A DNA stretch of 64,000 nt from Catellatospora methionotrophica (GCF_011297335.1 NZ_JAAOTJ010000014.1:62001-126000); one strand, 5' to 3'. Positions 50,234 to 58,944 are shown, counted from the stretch's first letter. The notes: generated by a model not told the origin, from the sequence alone. Numbers and translations: made by a program.

Positions 50234-50812
50234 TCAGCCCTGCAGACAGCCCTCGCGCAGCCTGCGTAGCCACCTGCCCACCTGTGCCCGGCCGCGCAGG
50301 CGCACCACCGCGACCTGGTCGCCGCGCTGCTCCAGCAGCGCCGCCACGCGCCGGCCCGGTTTGGCATGGGTGCGCCAAGCCCAGCGGATCACGTGCTCGG
50401 GATCGGTGAACAGGGTGTGCAGCGCGGGCTCGATGTTGCCGTTCCACAGCAGCTCGCGCCGCCAGCGCCGGCGCAGCGTACGCCTGGTCACCTGCCACAT
50501 GACCAGCGGCCGAGGATGATCCAGCCAGATCACGGTGTCGGCCCGCCCGGACAGCAGCTGCCCGAGCTTGTCGGTGTACTGCCACTCGGTCACCCACCGC
50601 GGCTGCGCCACGAACGCCGCGACCTCCTCGGCGAAACTCACTCGGGGCACCCAGCCCGGCCCGTGGTGCAGCGCGTCGAGCTCCACCCTCGGCAGCCCCA
50701 GCGCCTGCGCGACCGCCGTGCTCAGCGTGGTCTTGCCCGCGCCCGAGGTGCCGGTGACCAGGACACGCCGCGGCGTCCACGGCAGCAGATCATCGACACT
50801 CAGCAGCGGCAT
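50234..50812 (-). CDS. Small P-loop kinase (adenylate-kinase-like)
   Basis: A 192-aa P-loop protein: Walker A VTGTSGAGKTTLS near residue 20, then ELDALHHGPGW (typical of the shikimate/adenylate-kinase-like group with a D in strand 2) and VIWLDHPRPLVM. A basic arginine-rich helix (RRTLRRRWRRELL) could contact phosphates. Such proteins are widespread and usually annotated as topology-modulation or adenylate kinases without a known substrate. TAGACT ends 6 nt before the ATG at 50812, so it is leaderless. Confidence 0.75.
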   Translation of the reverse strand: MPLLSVDDLLPWTPRRVLVTGTSGAGKTTLSTAVAQALGLPRVELDALHHGPGWVPRVSFAEEVAAFVAQPRWVTEWQYTDKLGQLLSGRADTVIWLDHPRPLVMWQVTRRTLRRRWRRELLWNGNIEPALHTLFTDPEHVIRWAWRTHAKPGRRVAALLEQRGDQVAVVRLRGRAQVGRWLRRLREGCLQG

Positions 50813-50859
50813 CGCGGGAGTCTAACCCGCAAGATCCCACCGCGCCGCCCTGCGGCGAT

Positions 50860-50929
50860 CCCGACGATCTTGCGCGAATCGATGTCGACACGGGCGTGCC
50901 GTCACCGCCGTACGCGCAAGATCGTCGGG
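50860..50929. repeat. 17-bp inverted repeat, candidate dispersed element
   Basis: Arms 50860-50876 (cccgacgatcttgcgcg) and 50913-50929 are exact inverted copies, with 36 nt between them. A partial third copy CGCAAGATC is at 50829-50836. It lies between two minus-strand genes, just after the FKBP stop. It could be a terminator of that gene or a mobile palindromic repeat of the REP type. Confidence 0.5.
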
Positions 50930-50937
50930 GCAGTGGG

Positions 50938-51312
50938 TCAGCGGACCTCGAGGAGGTCCACCACGAAGACCAGGGTGTCGCCCGGCTTGATGACGCCGCC
51001 CGCGCCTCGGTTGCCGTACGCGAGCTTGGCCGGGACGATCAGCTGACGGCGGCCGCCGACCTTCATGCCGGCCACGCCCTCGTCCCAGCCCTGGATGACG
51101 CGCCCGCCGCCGAGCGGGAACGTGAACGGGGAGCCACGGTTCCAGGAGGCGTCGAACTCCTCGCCACCGTCGAACGTCACGCCCACGTAGTGCACGACCA
51201 CCTGGCGGCCGGGCACCGCCTCGTCGCCGTCGCCGACGACCAGGTCAGTGATCACCAGATCGGTCGGGGCCTCGCCCCCGGGGAACTCCACAGTCGGTTT
51301 GCTCAAGGTCAT
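50938..51312 (-). CDS. FKBP-type peptidyl-prolyl isomerase
   Basis: A 124-aa one-domain FKBP. Seen are HYVGVTFDGGEEFDASW, the active-site patch GRVIQGWDEGVAGMKVGGRRQLIVPAKLAYG and the final TLVFVVDLLEVR. It isomerises X-Pro bonds of proteins in the cytoplasm. TAGGAT ends 6 nt before the ATG at 51312, so the transcript is leaderless. The inverted repeat at 50860-50929 lies just past its stop. Confidence 0.92.
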   Translation of the reverse strand: MTLSKPTVEFPGGEAPTDLVITDLVVGDGDEAVPGRQVVVHYVGVTFDGGEEFDASWNRGSPFTFPLGGGRVIQGWDEGVAGMKVGGRRQLIVPAKLAYGNRGAGGVIKPGDTLVFVVDLLEVR

Positions 51313-51345
51313 GATGCCATCCTAGGCGGGGCGTACGGCCCACCG

Positions 51346-52362
51346 TCAGCGCAGCGCCGCGGTCGAGCCCCGCACGACCAGTTCCGGCCGGAACATGTAC
51401 TCGCTGTGCGGGGCGGCGTACCCGCCGATCTCGTCCAGCAGAGCGCGCACGGCGGCCTGGGCCATCGCCCGCACCGGCTGGCGCAGCGTGGTCAGCGGCG
51501 GATCGGTGTACGCCATCAGCAGCGAGTCGTCGAACCCGACCACCGACACGTCCCCCGGCACCGACAGCCCGTTGGCCCGCACCGCCCGGATCGCGCCGAG
51601 CGCCATCAGGTCCGACCCGCACAGCATCGCCGTCACGCCCCGCTCCAGCAGCCGCAGCGCGGCACCGTGCCCGCCCTCGACGCCGAACGGCGCGATCTCG
51701 ATCAGCTCCTCCAGGTCACCGTCGTACAGCCCGGCCATCGCCGCCTGATACCCGGCGACCTTGCGCCGCGTCGGGGTGTACCGGCGCGGCCCGCACACCA
51801 GTCCGATCCGCCGGTGCCCGAGCGAGGCCAGGTGCGCCACCGCCAGCTCCGCCGCCCCGTGCTCGTCACACGACACGAACGGCGCCGCCACCCCCGGCAG
51901 GAACCCGTTGACCAGCACGAACGGCACCCCGTCGGTGGTCAGCCGGTGGTAGCGCCCCGGATCGCCGTCGGCGGCGGCATGCATGCCGGACATGAACACG
52001 ATCCCCGCGACGTCGCGCTCGCGCATCATGTCGACGTACTCGTCCTCGCTGACCGTGCCCGGCGTCTGCGTGCACAGCATCGACGTGTACCCCTGCTGCG
52101 CCAGCGTCGACTCCGCGATCTGCGCGAACGCCGGGAAGATCGGGTTGTCCAGCTCCGGCAGGATCAGCCCGACCAGCCCCGCCCCGGTTCGGTGCAGGTG
52201 CCCCGGCCGCTCGTAGCCGAGCACGTCCAGCGCCGTCAGCACCGCCTGCCGGGTGCTCGCCGACGCGCCGGGGCGGTCGTTGAGCACCCGGGACACGGTC
52301 GCCTGGCTGACCTGCGCCTGCGCGGCGATGTCGGCCAGCCGCGCCCGCGTCTGCGCCGCCAT
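51346..52362 (-). CDS. LacI-family regulator of the maltose-type importer
   Basis: A 338-aa protein. N-terminal helix-turn-helix LADIAAQAQVSQATVSRVLNDRPG (LacI signature), then a periplasmic-binding-type sensor domain with LVGLILPELDNPIFP and VVGFDDSLLMAYTDPPLTT. It is transcribed after malG and overlaps it by one base (TGATG), so it is expressed with the transporter. It probably represses the operon in the absence of the sugar; candidate operators lie upstream of malE (see 55690-55846). Confidence 0.9.
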   Translation of the reverse strand: MAAQTRARLADIAAQAQVSQATVSRVLNDRPGASASTRQAVLTALDVLGYERPGHLHRTGAGLVGLILPELDNPIFPAFAQIAESTLAQQGYTSMLCTQTPGTVSEDEYVDMMRERDVAGIVFMSGMHAAADGDPGRYHRLTTDGVPFVLVNGFLPGVAAPFVSCDEHGAAELAVAHLASLGHRRIGLVCGPRRYTPTRRKVAGYQAAMAGLYDGDLEELIEIAPFGVEGGHGAALRLLERGVTAMLCGSDLMALGAIRAVRANGLSVPGDVSVVGFDDSLLMAYTDPPLTTLRQPVRAMAQAAVRALLDEIGGYAAPHSEYMFRPELVVRGSTAALR

Positions 52363-53264
52363 CAGCCCTTCGTCCCACCGGCGGTCAGGCCGGACACCAG
52401 GTGGCGCTGGGCGTACAGGAACACCAGCCCCGCGGGCACCGTCACCAGCACCGCCGCCGCCGTCAGGTACTCCCACTGCGCGTTGAACTGCGGCACGAAC
52501 TGCTGCATGCCGTACGCCAGCGTGAACCGGTCGTCGGTCTGGATGAACGCCGACGCGTACGCCACCTCGCCCCACGCCGTCAGGAACGTGTAGAACGCCG
52601 TCACCGCGATCCCCGGCCGCGCCAGCGGCATGATCACCCGCCAGAACGTCTGGAACGGCCCGCACCCGTCGATCGACGCCGCCTCGTCCAGCGACGTCGG
52701 GATCGAGTCGAAGTACCCCTTCAGCATCCACGAGCAGAACGGCACCGCGATCGTCAGGTACGCGATCACCAGCGACGCGTGTGTGTTGATCAGCCCCAGC
52801 GTCGCCATGATCTGGTAGATCGGCACGATCAGGATGGCGACCGGGAACATCTGCGTCACCAGGAACACCATCATCAGCTTGCGCCGCCCCGGGAAGTTGA
52901 ACCGCGACAGCGCGTACCCGGTCGTCGCCGACATCAGGATGCCGATCACCATCGTGCACAGCGCGATGATCACCGAGTTGAGCATCCACGTCGGGAAGTT
53001 CGTCTCGAACAGCACGTAGGAGTAGTTGCCGAGCGTCGGTTCCTTGACCAGCGACAGTTCGCTGCTCTGCACCCACTGCTTGGGCTTGAACGAGCTCAGC
53101 ACCACCCACGCGATCGGGAACACCGCGATCAGCGACGCCCCGATCAGCGTGGCGTGCAGCCCGAACGACGCCAGCGGGCTGCGCCTGGCCCGGCTCTGCT
53201 TGTTCGGCGTGACCGCGGACGGTGCCGCCGTGCCGGGGGCCATCGTCATCGTCATCGTCACCAC
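52362..53264 (-). CDS. Sugar ABC transporter permease (MalG type)
   Basis: A 300-aa inner-membrane permease with six helices. The ATPase-contact loop is DEAASIDGCGPFQTFWRVIMPLARPG (EAA motif), and the membrane segment MFPVAILIVPIYQIMATLGL is typical of MalG. Its N-terminus, starting at GTG 53264 and rich in Met/Thr, overlaps the malF stop by 7 nt; an ATG at 53255 is an alternative. The ATPase is not encoded here; actinobacteria often use one shared ATPase (MsiK) for several importers. Confidence 0.9.
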   Translation of the reverse strand: MVTMTMTMAPGTAAPSAVTPNKQSRARRSPLASFGLHATLIGASLIAVFPIAWVVLSSFKPKQWVQSSELSLVKEPTLGNYSYVLFETNFPTWMLNSVIIALCTMVIGILMSATTGYALSRFNFPGRRKLMMVFLVTQMFPVAILIVPIYQIMATLGLINTHASLVIAYLTIAVPFCSWMLKGYFDSIPTSLDEAASIDGCGPFQTFWRVIMPLARPGIAVTAFYTFLTAWGEVAYASAFIQTDDRFTLAYGMQQFVPQFNAQWEYLTAAAVLVTVPAGLVFLYAQRHLVSGLTAGGTKG

Positions 53265-54274
53265 ACCTCGCCTTGCTTACGCAGCGCGCGCCGGTAGAAC
53301 ACCGAGAACACGAGCAGAATCGACAGGATCAGCACGCCGTACGTCGAGGACAGCGAGTAGTTGCGGATGCCCTCGAACGCCGACCGGAACGCGCCGGTCA
53401 CCAGGATCTCGGTCTGTCCCGCCGGTTCGCCGCCGGTGACCAGGAAGATGATCGGGAACATGTTGAACGTCCAGATGGTGCCCAGCAGCAGCACCGTCAT
53501 GCTGACCGAGCGCAGCCCCGGCAGCGTGATGTTGACGAACCGCTGCCACGGCGTGGCCCCGTCGATCTCGGCGGCCTCGTACTGCTCCCCGGGGATGGTC
53601 TGCATCCCCCCGAGCAGGGTCACCATCATGAACGGCACGCCCAGCCAGATGTTGGCCACGATCGCGGTCAGCAGCGCGGTCTTCCAGTCGGCGAACCACG
53701 CGACCCGGTCCAGGCCGACGGACTCGAACACCGAGTTGATCAGACCGAAGTTCTCGTTGAACATGAACCGCCACGCGAACGCCGACACGAACGCCGGCAC
53801 CGCCCACGGCAGGATCAGCAGCACCCGGTACAGCCCGCGCCCGCGCATCGGCCGGTTGAGCAGCACGGCCAGGCCCAGCCCGATCGCGTAGTGGAACACC
53901 ACGCAGGTCACGGTCCAGATGAGCGTGACGCCGAACTGCTGCCAGAACTCGCCGACCTTGCCGGTGAGGATGTTGACGTAGTTGTCGACGCCGACGATCT
54001 CCCACGCGTTCGGGTTCGGCTTGCACACCTCGGTGCCGGTGATCGACTTGCTGCAGATCTCGGCGAGCTGGTTGGCCTCGGTCAGGTTCGTGAACGACAG
54101 CAGGATGCCGCGGCCGAGCGGATAGAAGATCAGGACGCCGAGCACGAGCACGACGGGGGTGACCATCACCCAGGCGTACCAGTGCTTGTCCCAGCTGCGC
54201 CGCAGCCGGCCGGGTCGTCGGGTCTCACGCGGCGGGGGGCTGGTCCGGGCCGGCGTGGCGGTGTCTGTGCTCAC
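53258..54274 (-). CDS. Sugar ABC transporter permease (MalF type)
   Basis: A 338-aa permease with six helices after a basic N-terminus. Helix I is WVMVTPVVLVLGVLIFYPLG, the EAA loop is EQYEAAEIDGATPWQRFVNITLPG. A periplasmic loop of about 50 residues with CSKSITGTEVCKPNPN contains two cysteines likely to be disulfide-bonded. The GTG at 54274 has GGAG 8 nt upstream. It is located between malE and malG. Confidence 0.9.
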   Translation of the reverse strand: MSTDTATPARTSPPPRETRRPGRLRRSWDKHWYAWVMVTPVVLVLGVLIFYPLGRGILLSFTNLTEANQLAEICSKSITGTEVCKPNPNAWEIVGVDNYVNILTGKVGEFWQQFGVTLIWTVTCVVFHYAIGLGLAVLLNRPMRGRGLYRVLLILPWAVPAFVSAFAWRFMFNENFGLINSVFESVGLDRVAWFADWKTALLTAIVANIWLGVPFMMVTLLGGMQTIPGEQYEAAEIDGATPWQRFVNITLPGLRSVSMTVLLLGTIWTFNMFPIIFLVTGGEPAGQTEILVTGAFRSAFEGIRNYSLSSTYGVLILSILLVFSVFYRRALRKQGEVW

Positions 54275-54348
54275 GGGCGTGCTCCGAGGGGGAGTGGGGA
54301 AGGGGCCGAGGCCGGTCCCCGCGCGGGGACCGGCCTCAGGGTCGAGGG

Positions 54349-55647
54349 TCAGCCCGCCGTGTAGGCGGTGACGACCTCGGTCTTGTACTTGTCGGCGACC
54401 CCGTCGAGGGAGGTCTTGACGTCCTTGCCCTGGATCAGGACCTCGGTGGCCATCGTGTCGAGCGGGCCGAAGAACTGGCCGCCCTCGGGGATCCACGGAC
54501 GCGCCACGGCCGACGCCACGACCGGCTGGAACGCCGCGATGACCGCGTTGTTCTTCACCTTGTCGATGTCGTACGCCGACTTGCGGGTCGGCAGCACGCC
54601 GAGCTTGTCGGCCAGGAACGCCTGCGAGTTCGCCGAGGACATGAACTTCACGAACGCGATCGCCGCGGCGGCCTTGTCCTGCGCCATGCCGGAGTACAGC
54701 ACGTAGTTGTGGCCACCGACCGGAGCGCCGGCCTTGGCCGAGCCCGCCGGAACCGCGGCGACGCCGAGGTTCTCGATGCCGCCGAAGGTCTCGGCCTTGC
54801 GGACGTTGTTGACCTCCCACGGGCCGTTGATGATCATGGCGACCTTCTGCTCCTTGAACAGGGTCATCATGGTGCCGTAGGAGTCGTTGGCCGGCGGCTT
54901 GACCGCGGCGCCCGACTTGATCAGGTCAGCGGCCACCGAGATGCCCGCGACGTTGGCCGCGGAGTTCACGGTGATCTTCTTGGCGGTGGTGTCGACCAGG
55001 TCGCCGCCCTCGCCGTAGATGAACGGCAGCAGGAAGTAGCCACCGGCGTTGATGAACAGGCCGTCCTTGCCGGTCTTGGCCTTGATCGCGGCCGCGGCGG
55101 TCTTCACGTCGGCCCACGTCTTCGGGGCCTCGGTGACACCCGCGTCGGTGAAGATCTTCTTGTTGTACATCAGCGCGAGCGAGTCGGTGACCTGCGGGAC
55201 GCCGTAGGTCTTGCCGTCGAACTTGTTCGCCGACATGGGGGTGGCGAAGTAGTCCGACTCGTCGGCCAGCAGCTCGCTGCCGTCGAGGTTGTACAGGTAG
55301 CCCAGGGACGCGAACTCCGGCACCCACGCCACCTCGGCGCGCAGGATGTCCGGAGCGCCGGACTTGGCCGCGGCGGCGGTCTTGAACTTGTTCTGCGCCT
55401 CACCGAACGGGACCGACTGATAGTTGATCTTCACGTTCGGATAGGTCTTGTTGAACTCGGTGATGAGCTCCTTGAACGCCGGGCCCTCGTTGGCGGGGTC
55501 CGACGTGTCCCACCACGTCAGCTCGGCCGACAGGGCCGCGGGGTCGGTCTTGGTGGGTGCCTCGGTCGCGTCGTTGCCACAGGCCGTCACCGCGAGTGCG
55601 ATGGCAGCGGAGGCAAGAACGGCGATCCCTCTGGCGGTGCGACGCAT
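54349..55647 (-). CDS. Sugar-binding lipoprotein of the ABC importer (MalE type)
   Basis: A 432-aa family 1 solute-binding protein. Signal peptide with lipobox VTACG, then ELTWWDTSDPANEGPAFKEL and GPWEVNN; tail consistent with the maltose/trehalose/cellobiose group. It is anchored outside the membrane by lipid at the cysteine. It is the first gene of malE-malF-malG-lacI. GAGGAG lies 7 nt before the ATG at 55647. The sugar cannot be read from the sequence. Confidence 0.92.
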   Translation of the reverse strand: MRRTARGIAVLASAAIALAVTACGNDATEAPTKTDPAALSAELTWWDTSDPANEGPAFKELITEFNKTYPNVKINYQSVPFGEAQNKFKTAAAAKSGAPDILRAEVAWVPEFASLGYLYNLDGSELLADESDYFATPMSANKFDGKTYGVPQVTDSLALMYNKKIFTDAGVTEAPKTWADVKTAAAAIKAKTGKDGLFINAGGYFLLPFIYGEGGDLVDTTAKKITVNSAANVAGISVAADLIKSGAAVKPPANDSYGTMMTLFKEQKVAMIINGPWEVNNVRKAETFGGIENLGVAAVPAGSAKAGAPVGGHNYVLYSGMAQDKAAAAIAFVKFMSSANSQAFLADKLGVLPTRKSAYDIDKVKNNAVIAAFQPVVASAVARPWIPEGGQFFGPLDTMATEVLIQGKDVKTSLDGVADKYKTEVVTAYTAG

Positions 55648-55689
55648 TATTCGCTCCTCGGGGGTATGCCTGTCCTTCCAGCGCGGGAC

Positions 55690-55846
55690 GTTAGCAAGAA
55701 GTTTCGGATTCAGAAAGTCCTTGCGTCTTTTCCTGCAATCCCGTTACCGAAAGGCGTCCACAAACCCGGCAAACCCATATCAAATGCCTGCGTGACCGTG
55801 TTCACAGTCCGCGATCTACTGAAATCAATTGGCAGACCTTGCTAAC
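55690..55846. promoter_or_regulatory. Inverted pair of GTTAGCAAG in the malE upstream region
   Basis: GTTAGCAAG at 55690-55698 and its inverse CTTGCTAAC at 55838-55846 flank the 260-bp gap upstream of malE. Each is next to a GTTTC box (55701-55705 and 55848-55852). LacI-family regulators bind related CTTGC-rich palindromes, so these are candidate operators that could allow looping. Confidence 0.4.
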
Positions 55847-55908
55847 AGTTTCAGCAGGTCGGGCAAACCCGGTGTCGCCGGGCCCGGCGAAGGTGACACA
55901 GTGCACCC

Positions 55909-56484
55909 ATGCGCGACCCCGGCCACGACGACCTCCGCCAGGCACTGCAAGCCCTGCAAGCCGCCCTCGGCCCGCACACCGCCGCCGACTGGGCCGCGCC
56001 CGCGGGCACGCTCGACTGGAGCTGCCGCGACACCGCCGCCCACATCGCCCACGACCTGATCGCGTACGCCGGACAACTCGCCGCCGCCCCCGACGACGCC
56101 TACCTGCCCTACGACCTGACCGTGCGGCCCGACGCCACCACGACCCAGCTCCTGCAGATCATCACCGCTGCGGGCGGGCTGCTGGCCACCGCGCTCGCCG
56201 CCGCCGACCCTGCCCTGCGCGCCTGGCACTGGGGTCCGTGCGACCCGAGCGGCTTCGCCGCCATGGGCATGGCCGAGACGCTGCTGCACACCCACGACAT
56301 CACCCGCACCCTGAACCCGGCCTGGCAGCCGCCCGCCGACCAGGCCGCACTCATCCTGCACAGGCTGTTCCCCGACGCCCCCGACGGCGCACCCGCCGCC
56401 GTGCTCCTGTGGTGCACCGGCCGTGGCGACCTGCCGGACCGTCCCCGCCGGACGACCTGGACCTGGCGCGCTGCCCGCGGCTGA
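55909..56484 (+). CDS. Maleylpyruvate-isomerase/DinB-like protein
   Basis: A 191-aa four-helix protein of the mycothiol-dependent isomerase N-terminal (MDMPI/DinB) type. Segment SCRDTAAHIAHDLIAYAGQLA places a histidine in helix 2, and MGMAETLLHTHDITRTL gives the HxxxD-like metal triad partner. Such proteins use a metal and mycothiol to isomerise or conjugate small molecules; many are of unknown substrate. The ATG at 55909 begins the only frame with family pattern. It is not linked to the sugar operon. Confidence 0.72.
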   Translation: MRDPGHDDLRQALQALQAALGPHTAADWAAPAGTLDWSCRDTAAHIAHDLIAYAGQLAAAPDDAYLPYDLTVRPDATTTQLLQIITAAGGLLATALAAADPALRAWHWGPCDPSGFAAMGMAETLLHTHDITRTLNPAWQPPADQAALILHRLFPDAPDGAPAAVLLWCTGRGDLPDRPRRTTWTWRAARG

Positions 56485-56539
56485 CCGCAGCAGGAAGCGA
56501 TACGGCTCCACGGCGCTGCGGGCGGGAAGGCGGCTCGGC

Positions 56540-56881
56540 TCGTTCGGCGTCACGGGCCCCGCGGCCCGGCCCCCGTACGGCGAGGGCAGCCTCGGCATCG
56601 AAGTCGCCGACGACTCGACCACCCTGACCCCGCCGAGCGAGAAAGTCGACTTCGGCAACGAGGTCGACTTCCGCGACCGGCCGCGCCCTGGCCACTCCCT
56701 GCACCTTCGCCGCGGTCAAGGCCGCGCTCGACGTAGACGGCGGCGAAGCCGCGACGATCTACACCGCGGCGGTGGGCAAGGGTCGCGACTTCAACTGGGT
56801 CGGCGCGGTCGACGGCCTGCGGATCAACGACACCATCCACGACTTCGAAGCCTCCGGCGTCAAAACCCGACGCTCCCGCTG
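56540..56881 (+). pseudogene. Remnant of a secreted-protein gene with internal deletion and frameshift
   Basis: Two reading frames show related coding sense. Frame 1 (56540 to about 56690) reads SFGVTGPAARPPYGEGSLGIEV and TPPSEKVDFGNEVDF. Frame 2 (about 56695-56881) reads LATPCTFAAVKAAL, then ATIYTAAVGKGRDFNWVGAVDGLRIN and ends TGA. I recall a common actinobacterial secreted protein in which these two blocks are joined by roughly 80 residues; the middle is missing here and the frame changes at the junction. No start codon or signal peptide precedes it. A 16-bp terminator follows. Confidence 0.6.
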
Positions 56882-56890
56882 ACCATCACC

Positions 56891-56939
56891 ACCGCAGGCA
56901 GGCGGCCCGACCATCACGGTCGAGCCGCCTGCCTGCGGT
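56891..56939 (+). terminator. 16-bp perfect hairpin after the pseudogene
   Basis: Arms 56891-56906 and 56924-56939 pair perfectly (16 bp); the loop contains a further 5-bp stem (56908-56912 with 56918-56922). It starts 9 nt past the pseudogene stop and was probably its terminator. Confidence 0.7.
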
Positions 56940-57066
56940 GTACACGTTCAATTCGCATCTGTCCGCACCAACCACCGGCCCCATGCCGTGGAAAGCGACG
57001 GCATCCCGTCGGTACGCCCCCTCGCGGGCAACCGGAGCTGCCGAACGAATGCGGCAGGCCGCTCTG

Positions 57067-57288
57067 TCAGCCGGCGGGCGGGAAAGGGTCGTCCTGGTAG
57101 GTCGACTCGTCCTCGATCCGTCCCTGACTGTCGTGGATCATCAACTGGCTGGGCTTGTTGTCACGCGCGGTCTGACGCGCCCGGTGGACGAGATCCTCCT
57201 TGCGCGCGTCGGAGGCCACGACCTTGTCGCCCTCGCGCAGCTCCCACTGCTCGCCTGCAGCCTCTACCCGATACACCGTACGTTCCAT
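57067..57288 (-). CDS. DUF2188-like small protein
   Basis: A 73-aa protein: MERTVYRVEAAGEQWELREG, then VVASDARKEDLVHRARQTARDNKPSQLMIHDSQGRI. This is the pattern of DUF2188: a short strand with W at its end, then a helix carrying A...A..R....PS.L.I....G.I. Function unknown. AAGGAG lies 6 nt before the ATG at 57288, which decides the start; the frame is open much further up without similarity. Confidence 0.8.
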   Translation of the reverse strand: MERTVYRVEAAGEQWELREGDKVVASDARKEDLVHRARQTARDNKPSQLMIHDSQGRIEDESTYQDDPFPPAG

Positions 57289-57440
57289 GATCGTCTCCTT
57301 CGCTGATCGAGCTACCCTCCGCTCTATCGCCAAGGGGCACCGCATGTAACCCTCCACGCCCGACGACATCAGCCGGTTGAAGGATCTGGATTCGCACACT
57401 ACTGTCAGACATAGACATTCGACGATCGATGGGGAGTGAC

Positions 57441-57668
57441 ATGAGGACACGTCAGCTGCTACTCGTAAGTTTCGTCGTTGCGACGGCGGTCGGTGCGGCC
57501 GCGGCCCCGGCCCAGGCGTGGCCGCTCGGGGAGAGTTGGGCGGATTACGGGAGTCGCGCGGAGTGTGTGGCCGCCGGGCAGGCCGGGCAGGCCGAGGGTC
57601 AGTGGAGCCAGTTCAACTGTCTCCAGAAGCCCGCCACTGCGGGGTACTGGACGCTGTTCGTCAGCTGA
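57441..57668 (+). CDS. Small secreted protein (75 aa)
   Basis: Signal peptide MRTRQLLLVSFVVATAVGAA with A-x-A cleavage near AQA, then a short mature domain with two cysteines (AECVAAG, NCLQKP), likely one disulfide, and aromatic residues (WADYGS, YWTLFVS). No family is recognised. ATG at 57441 has GGGGAG 4 nt upstream; an in-frame ATG at 57429 would add four residues. Confidence 0.6.
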   Translation: MRTRQLLLVSFVVATAVGAAAAPAQAWPLGESWADYGSRAECVAAGQAGQAEGQWSQFNCLQKPATAGYWTLFVS

Positions 57669-57999
57669 GCTGTTCGGGCCCAGCTGGGTGAGCAAGACGT
57701 CCTGGCCGCTCCGAACCGTAGGCGGGTCACTGGCGTAAGCCTGGCAGTCGACGGCAACGGTCAGATGGGGCAGTGGGAGCCGGGCGGCGGACCGGGGGTC
57801 GGGTGCGGTCACCGTTGGAGCGGGGCGCGATCGTCGCCCAGCGCCTGCTTCGCCGCCATCGGGGGTGGTAGAGCGGCGCATAGATGCAGGCGCTGGAGCT
57901 CACCGATGAAGGCTGTTCACGTAAGGCGTTCCGTGAGCGTGGAGGGAACTCGGTTGCTACCTTGACCAGGGCAAACCGGATGAAAGGGGCCTTTTGGCC
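57669..57999. other. Intergenic stretch without a recognised gene
   Basis: 331 bp between the small secreted protein and the lectin gene. I see no convincing reading frame, hairpin or promoter motif in it. A run ending TTGACC (57962-57967) could be the -35 of the lectin gene, but no matching -10 is evident. Confidence 0.3.
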
Positions 58000-58944
58000 A
58001 TGGTCAGGCATCTACTTCTCTCCGCGGCGGTAATCGCCGCACTTGTAGCGGGCAACTCCAGCCCCGCAGCAGCCGCCATCAACCCGAACGAGGTACCGGC
58101 GCGCATCACACTGCGACTGGCCAGCGACCCGCAACAGGTGCTGCGAGTGCCGGACGGCTCCAGATACGGCACCCCGTGGGCCGTCGGCCCGTGGACCGGC
58201 AGCGAACACGAGCTCTGGCAACCCCTGCTCGACGGCGAGTTCGTCAAGCTCAAGTCCGCGCACGACGGCCTGTGCGAACACACCGGCCGCGGCGCCGCCA
58301 GCCCCGTCGGGGGCGGCGACTGCGCCTGGCAGGACGGCTGGACGTTCGTCCGCCAGAGCATCGGTTACCAGCTCGTCGACCGCCGCTACGGCGGGTGCCT
58401 GACCGCGGCCAACGGCGCTGCCGTCACCTCTGCCTGCAGCAGTGTCGGCAACCCCGACGACGTATGGCTGCCCGTGTGGGAACACCGGGGCACCAGTGAC
58501 CCGAAACTTCCCGGCACCGTAACGCTGCGCCTGAACACCGACCCGCAGCAGGTCGCCGTCGTCGGCGGAGCGTCGACGGCCAACGGCGCGCGGCTCATCC
58601 AGTGGCCGGTGCAGGACCAGCCGCACTACAAGTGGAAGCCCCGGGTCTACCAGGCCGGAGCGTACGCGTTCGAGAACGTCAACAGCGGCCTGTGCATGAA
58701 CGTCGCCGGCGGCGGCTCCGCCAATGGAGCCGCGATCGTGCAGTTCACCTGCGGCAGTTTCGCCAATTCGCAGTGGACGTTCAACGCCAAGGGCAGCGGC
58801 TACCAGCTCGTCGGTGTGCAGGGCGGCTCCTGCGTCAACGTCAGCGGCGGCACCGGCGCCGGGAACTGGATCATCCAGTTCGCCTGCCAGCCGCTCGGCG
58901 CTCCCAACGACACCTGGCTGGCCGTCTGGGAGCCCCTCGGCTGA
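58000..58944 (+). CDS. Secreted tandem ricin-type lectin
   Basis: A 314-aa exported protein: signal peptide MVRHLLLSAAVIAALVAG, ending near PAAAA. The mature part is two similar halves. Half 1 contains ITLRLASDPQQVLRV, YQLVDRRYGGCLTA and NPDDVWLPVWEHRG; half 2 contains VTLRLNTDPQQVAVV, YQLVGVQGGSCVNVSGG and APNDTWLAVWEPLG. Each half contains repeats with W and G-x-C motifs typical of ricin-B trefoils (SQWTFNAKGSGYQL). It should bind carbohydrate outside the cell. Start uncertain: ATG at 58000 has a weakly spaced AAAGGGG; TTG at 57994 is nearer to it. Confidence 0.75.
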   Translation: MVRHLLLSAAVIAALVAGNSSPAAAAINPNEVPARITLRLASDPQQVLRVPDGSRYGTPWAVGPWTGSEHELWQPLLDGEFVKLKSAHDGLCEHTGRGAASPVGGGDCAWQDGWTFVRQSIGYQLVDRRYGGCLTAANGAAVTSACSSVGNPDDVWLPVWEHRGTSDPKLPGTVTLRLNTDPQQVAVVGGASTANGARLIQWPVQDQPHYKWKPRVYQAGAYAFENVNSGLCMNVAGGGSANGAAIVQFTCGSFANSQWTFNAKGSGYQLVGVQGGSCVNVSGGTGAGNWIIQFACQPLGAPNDTWLAVWEPLG

